In this document: piece by piece, positions 63,042 to 64,000 of the stretch
Layout: each line of letters starts with the position of its first letter
Numbering within the stretch: the stretch's first letter is position 1
Origin: Sphingomonas lycopersici
GTDB lineage: Bacteria; Pseudomonadota; Alphaproteobacteria; Sphingomonadales; Sphingomonadaceae
DNA: 64,000 nucleotides
NCBI RefSeq assembly: GCF_026130605.1
Contig: NZ_JANFAU010000004.1
Location: forward strand, 310,001-374,000
Direction: 5' to 3'
Notes under the pieces: model-generated
Told to the model about the DNA's origin: nothing
The model's database searches: none
Seen by the model: only the letters and a program-made list of their open reading frames with translations
Program-made: the position numbers and the translations under genes

Positions 63042-63530
63042 TTACTCCAGATGATCGGGCAGATAGCCCGGCGTCACGGGCAGGATCGTGAGCGTGGCGT
63101 TCAGCGCCCCGATCGCGACAAGCCAGCCGGCAACCACACGGATTGGCAACCGCCAGCGCTTCCTTGCCAGCAGGATGCTCACGACGGTGGAGAAGGTGAG
63201 CGCCACGGCGAACCAGCCGAGCGTTCCCACGCCCGCCACCCGGCCGAGCAGTCCCGCCGTGCCGCCCGAAACGATCGCGATCACGAGGTTCAGCGCGTGG
63301 GGGCGCAAGCGATCGGGCAACCACAGGCTGCCCGCCGCGATGATGATGAGCCCCCAGGCCAGCGCCAGCAGCGGCTCGCCCGTTCCCGCGTCGGGCGTGG
63401 GCAAGACCGCACCGACGGTCGCGGCGAGCGCAATCGCGCCGAGCAGCACGCCCCCTTTCCGGCCGAAACCGACCGTCAGCCCCCCGGTCGCGACCCCGAG
63501 CAACGCGAGCGCGAGATGCGGATCTCTCAT
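63042..63530 (-). CDS. Membrane protein of the metal-uptake cluster
   Basis: The 162-residue protein has about five helices: LALALLGVATGGLTVGF, GVLLGAIALAATVGAVL, LALAWGLIIIAAGSLWL, VIAIVSGGTAGLLG and TLGWFAVALTFSTVVSIL, with VVAGWLVAIGALNATLTIL at the end. No specific family is named. It overlaps HupE by 4 bases (63527-63530) and precedes DUF4198, so it belongs to the same uptake unit. Confidence 0.8.
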   Translation of the reverse strand: MRDPHLALALLGVATGGLTVGFGRKGGVLLGAIALAATVGAVLPTPDAGTGEPLLALAWGLIIIAAGSLWLPDRLRPHALNLVIAIVSGGTAGLLGRVAGVGTLGWFAVALTFSTVVSILLARKRWRLPIRVVAGWLVAIGALNATLTILPVTPGYLPDHLE

Positions 63531-64000
63531 GCGCCCGCCGCCTGTACCAGAAAGACGACGCCCAGCACGGCGATCGCGCCGCCCGCCAGCCGAATCGCGA
63601 TCGCGCCGTGCCGGTGATCCGCAGCAAGGCCGATCACTATGCCGACGACATGGAGAGCGCCGGTGGCGAGAACGAAGCCGGTGCTATAGCCGATCGGATC
63701 GGCGGCGGAGGGCAGTTCGCGGCCATGAGCGTAGCCGTGGAACAGCGCGAACGTCGCAACGACGGTCACCGCGAGCCAGACCGGCGCGCGGAAAGCGGCT
63801 GCGACGCAGCCGCCGAGAACGAGCACCGACAAGGCGATCCCGATCTCGACCGGCGGCATCGGCAGCGCGAACATGCCCGCTACCGCGCCGACCACCATCA
63901 TCAGCGGGAAAGTAACCGGCAGCAGGTAGATCAGCGGCCGGCCGAGAAATGCGCCCCAAAGCCCGACCGAGATCATCGCGAGAAGATGATCCCACCCGCT
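63527..64000 (-). CDS. HupE/UreJ-type metal transporter (5' end outside window)
   Basis: The gene is open from the right edge, reading SGWDHLLAMISVGLWGAFLG first. GxDHLLAM and the later HGYAHGRELPSAADP are HupE/UreJ signatures, with metal-binding His residues. At least five helices follow. HupE proteins import nickel or cobalt. The real start lies beyond 64000; an internal ATG at 63976 is not it, because the DHLLAM helix would be cut. Confidence 0.88.
   Translation of the reverse strand, partial: SGWDHLLAMISVGLWGAFLGRPLIYLLPVTFPLMMVVGAVAGMFALPMPPVEIGIALSVLVLGGCVAAAFRAPVWLAVTVVATFALFHGYAHGRELPSAADPIGYSTGFVLATGALHVVGIVIGLAADHRHGAIAIRLAGGAIAVLGVVFLVQAAGA

Overview
The window is GC-rich, densely coded alphaproteobacterial DNA. 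It most resembles a sphingomonad: TonB-dependent receptors, FixJ-type regulators, a MocR regulator, several secreted amidohydrolases and a tRNA-Glu-type sequence of the alphaproteobacterial form. The genus is inferred from gene content only; no 16S or marker gene is present.

Layout. 1-5.8 kb (minus strand): a stress or detoxification cluster with a ferritin-like/ferredoxin fusion cut by the window edge, an exported alpha/beta hydrolase, two paralogous NmrA-like reductases, a beta-class glutathione S-transferase, a soluble histidine kinase and a small membrane protein. A haloperoxidase-type hydrolase is transcribed divergently (6.2-7.0 kb). 7.0-13.0 kb (minus): a redox-sensing run of an SDR, an NTF2-like protein, an orphan cytochrome b, an Rrf2 regulator, a FixJ regulator, a lone receiver and a PAS-type kinase. 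13.2-16.9 kb: a LysR regulator divergent from a CoA-transferase/MFS pair. 17.0-18.3 kb: a DUF5623 gene. 18.6-30.2 kb: an uptake and hydrolysis cluster of three amidohydrolases, a PaiB-like protein, a MocR regulator, a TonB receptor, a PepSY membrane protein and an envelope protein. 30.3-30.7 kb: a wrecked TonB-receptor gene carrying fourteen hexanucleotide repeats. 31-36.6 kb: a CocE hydrolase, a flotillin with a small membrane partner, and a lipoprotein.

37-45.2 kb is an accessory, defence-like block. Four overlapping minus-strand genes encode a SIR2-like NADase, a small middle component, a zinc-hook ABC ATPase and a PD-(D/E)XK nuclease. They are followed by a DUF4365 nuclease-like gene, a decayed HigBA toxin-antitoxin locus, a tyrosine integrase, integrase-arm-like repeats and the displaced 3' half of a tRNA-Glu(CTC). 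That fragment marks the right edge of an integrated island. The intact tRNA should lie to the left, and no copy is in the window. The four-gene operon is the best candidate for an undescribed system; its gene order recalls the ABC three-component (ABC-3C) conflict systems, with an added nuclease.

45.2-64 kb looks like chromosomal backbone: an ECF sigma/vWA lipoprotein/TPR cluster, a two-component system facing a two-partner secretion pair (TpsA with YDG/MBG repeats and its TpsB transporter), a MarR/flavin monooxygenase divergent pair, an aquaporin with a tiny cysteine-rich protein, an AraC regulator, and a DUF4198/membrane/HupE metal-uptake cluster cut by the right edge.
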